Below are positions 19,187-19,507 of a DNA stretch of 19,507 nt, one piece after another. Each line of letters opens with the position of its first letter. Positions within the stretch are counted from its first letter, which is position 1. The notes under the pieces were generated by a model, which saw nothing but the letters and a program-made list of their open reading frames with translations, had not been told where the DNA came from and did no database searches. This stretch comes from an uncultured Mycoplasmatota bacterium (GTDB taxonomy: Bacteria > Bacillota_I > Bacilli_A > RF39 > UBA660). A program made the translations under genes and the position numbers. The stretch is from contig UQVP01000019.1 in assembly GCA_900544605.1 (NCBI GenBank), positions 1-19,507 of the forward strand. Direction: 5' to 3'.

Positions 19187-19507
19187 AATTTAATTGTGTT
19201 TTTGACAATGTTATAACTGGGCGCACGCCATGGTCACCGCTGCTGCCAATGGTGCCTTCTCCCAAGCGGCCGACGAAGGCCACTGCCCAAGCGATGTTAG
19301 AGTTAGATGCATATGAAGTCGATGTCCAATAAGCGTATGGTGCACTAGTACTATTTAAATTTCCATATAACCATGTTGGTAATCCTGATATATTTGAAAT
19401 AGAATTTGCATCAAAAGTTTTTCCTGCAGCTGTTGCTATTTGTTGTCCTGTTGGTAAGCTTATTTGTGATTCTGTTAATTTTGTCCATCCTGTTGTACTT
19501 GTTTTTA
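19185..19507 (-). CDS. C-terminus of a surface-type protein, candidate DGR target (partial, 5' end outside)
   Basis: The last 106 aa of a larger protein, cut by the window edge. Residues in this fragment: TGWTKLTESQISLPTG (5-20), SGLPTWLYGNLNSTSAPYAYW (40-60), TSTSYASN, then a short stretch rich in Gly/Ser/Ala and ending DHGVRPVITLSKTQLN. The pattern WLYG...YWTST...GVRPVITL is that of DUF6273-like, C-type-lectin-related domains at the ends of cell-surface proteins of gut Bacillota. The final 26 codons before PVITL are GC-rich and end in C in 15 cases, unlike the rest of this gene, which uses A/T third bases. That fits a retroelement-diversified variable region. Function of the full protein, probably ligand binding at the surface, is inference. 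Confidence 0.75.
   Translation of the reverse strand, partial: KTSTTGWTKLTESQISLPTGQQIATAAGKTFDANSISNISGLPTWLYGNLNSTSAPYAYWTSTSYASNSNIAWAVAFVGRLGEGTIGSSGDHGVRPVITLSKTQLN
19221..19298 (-). other. Candidate variable region of a diversity-generating retroelement
   Basis: Within the coding sequence, 19219-19294 has 52 of 76 bases G or C, against a strongly AT-rich surrounding. Codons from Asn70 to Arg95 of the fragment end in C in 15 of 26 cases (AAC, ATC, GCC, GTC, GGC, CGC, ACC, AGC, GAC and others), i.e. NNC codons that differ mainly at positions 1 and 2. That is what adenine-specific mutagenesis of AAC codons in a template repeat makes. The block ends in an adenine-free GGCGTGCGCCC, resembling the G/C-rich mutagenic-homing boundary. 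Confidence 0.6.

Noticed and set aside
1..19507. CRISPR arrays, insertion sequences or prophage genes
   Set aside because: No regularly spaced direct repeats, transposase, integrase or phage-like genes were found by reading.

Overview
The window is an AT-rich bacterial chromosome segment. It uses the standard genetic code: TGA acts as a stop in two genes and tryptophan is TGG. Gene content points to a low-GC Bacillota lineage of the Bacilli, most likely an uncultured gut member near RF39/Erysipelotrichales. This rests on YerB, the YlbD-YlbE-RsmD order, the RsmE...MtaB and RpsU-YqeY pairs as in Bacillus, a phosphoketolase and a glycolipid-type glycosyltransferase. The exact taxon is inference. 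Almost everything is on the minus strand; the exceptions are one orphan plus-strand gene at 2130-2711 and its promoter. Genes are packed tightly, and stop codons are repeatedly built into terminator hairpins.

Layout, left to right. 1-125 holds a consensus promoter and the start of a leftward ORF that stops after 21 codons. 163-1855 holds a YerB-like lipoprotein and an HdeD-like membrane protein. 1952-2711 has a tRNA-Glu(CTC) and a divergent unknown acidic protein. 2723-7022 is a fermentation block of phosphoketolase, an unknown 217-aa protein translationally coupled to acetate kinase, and acetate kinase; the two enzymes together turn sugar phosphates into acetate and ATP through acetyl phosphate. 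7148-8922 is gltX preceded on the same transcript by tRNA-Gln(CTG). 8971-11024 holds a GT4 glycosyltransferase and three small unknown proteins. 11196-11348 has tandem tRNA-Thr genes (CGT, GGT). 11401-12083 is rpsU-yqeY.

12203-15150 is the accessory highlight, a compact unmodified bacteriocin operon. It encodes a C39-peptidase ABC exporter, a short single-pass accessory protein, two double-glycine-leader peptides that each carry a GxxxG motif and one C-terminal-region cysteine (a probable two-peptide, class IIb-like bacteriocin), and a small hydrophobic protein that is the candidate immunity factor. The hydrophobic protein shares a GxxxG-x-x-(V/I)-R-R motif with one of the bacteriocin peptides. 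The three last genes are only 46-54 codons long and easily missed. The operon sits inside a conserved housekeeping neighbourhood (rsmE - unknown - mtaB - ylbD - ylbE - rsmD // rpsU - yqeY).

The right edge (19185-19507) is the 3' end of a gene for a secreted or surface-type protein ending in GVRPVITL. Its last ~80 coding bases switch abruptly to about 68% G+C, with 15 of 26 codons ending in C. That is the pattern expected of the variable region of a diversity-generating retroelement copied from an AAC-rich template. No reverse transcriptase or template repeat lies in the window, so this remains a strong hypothesis.
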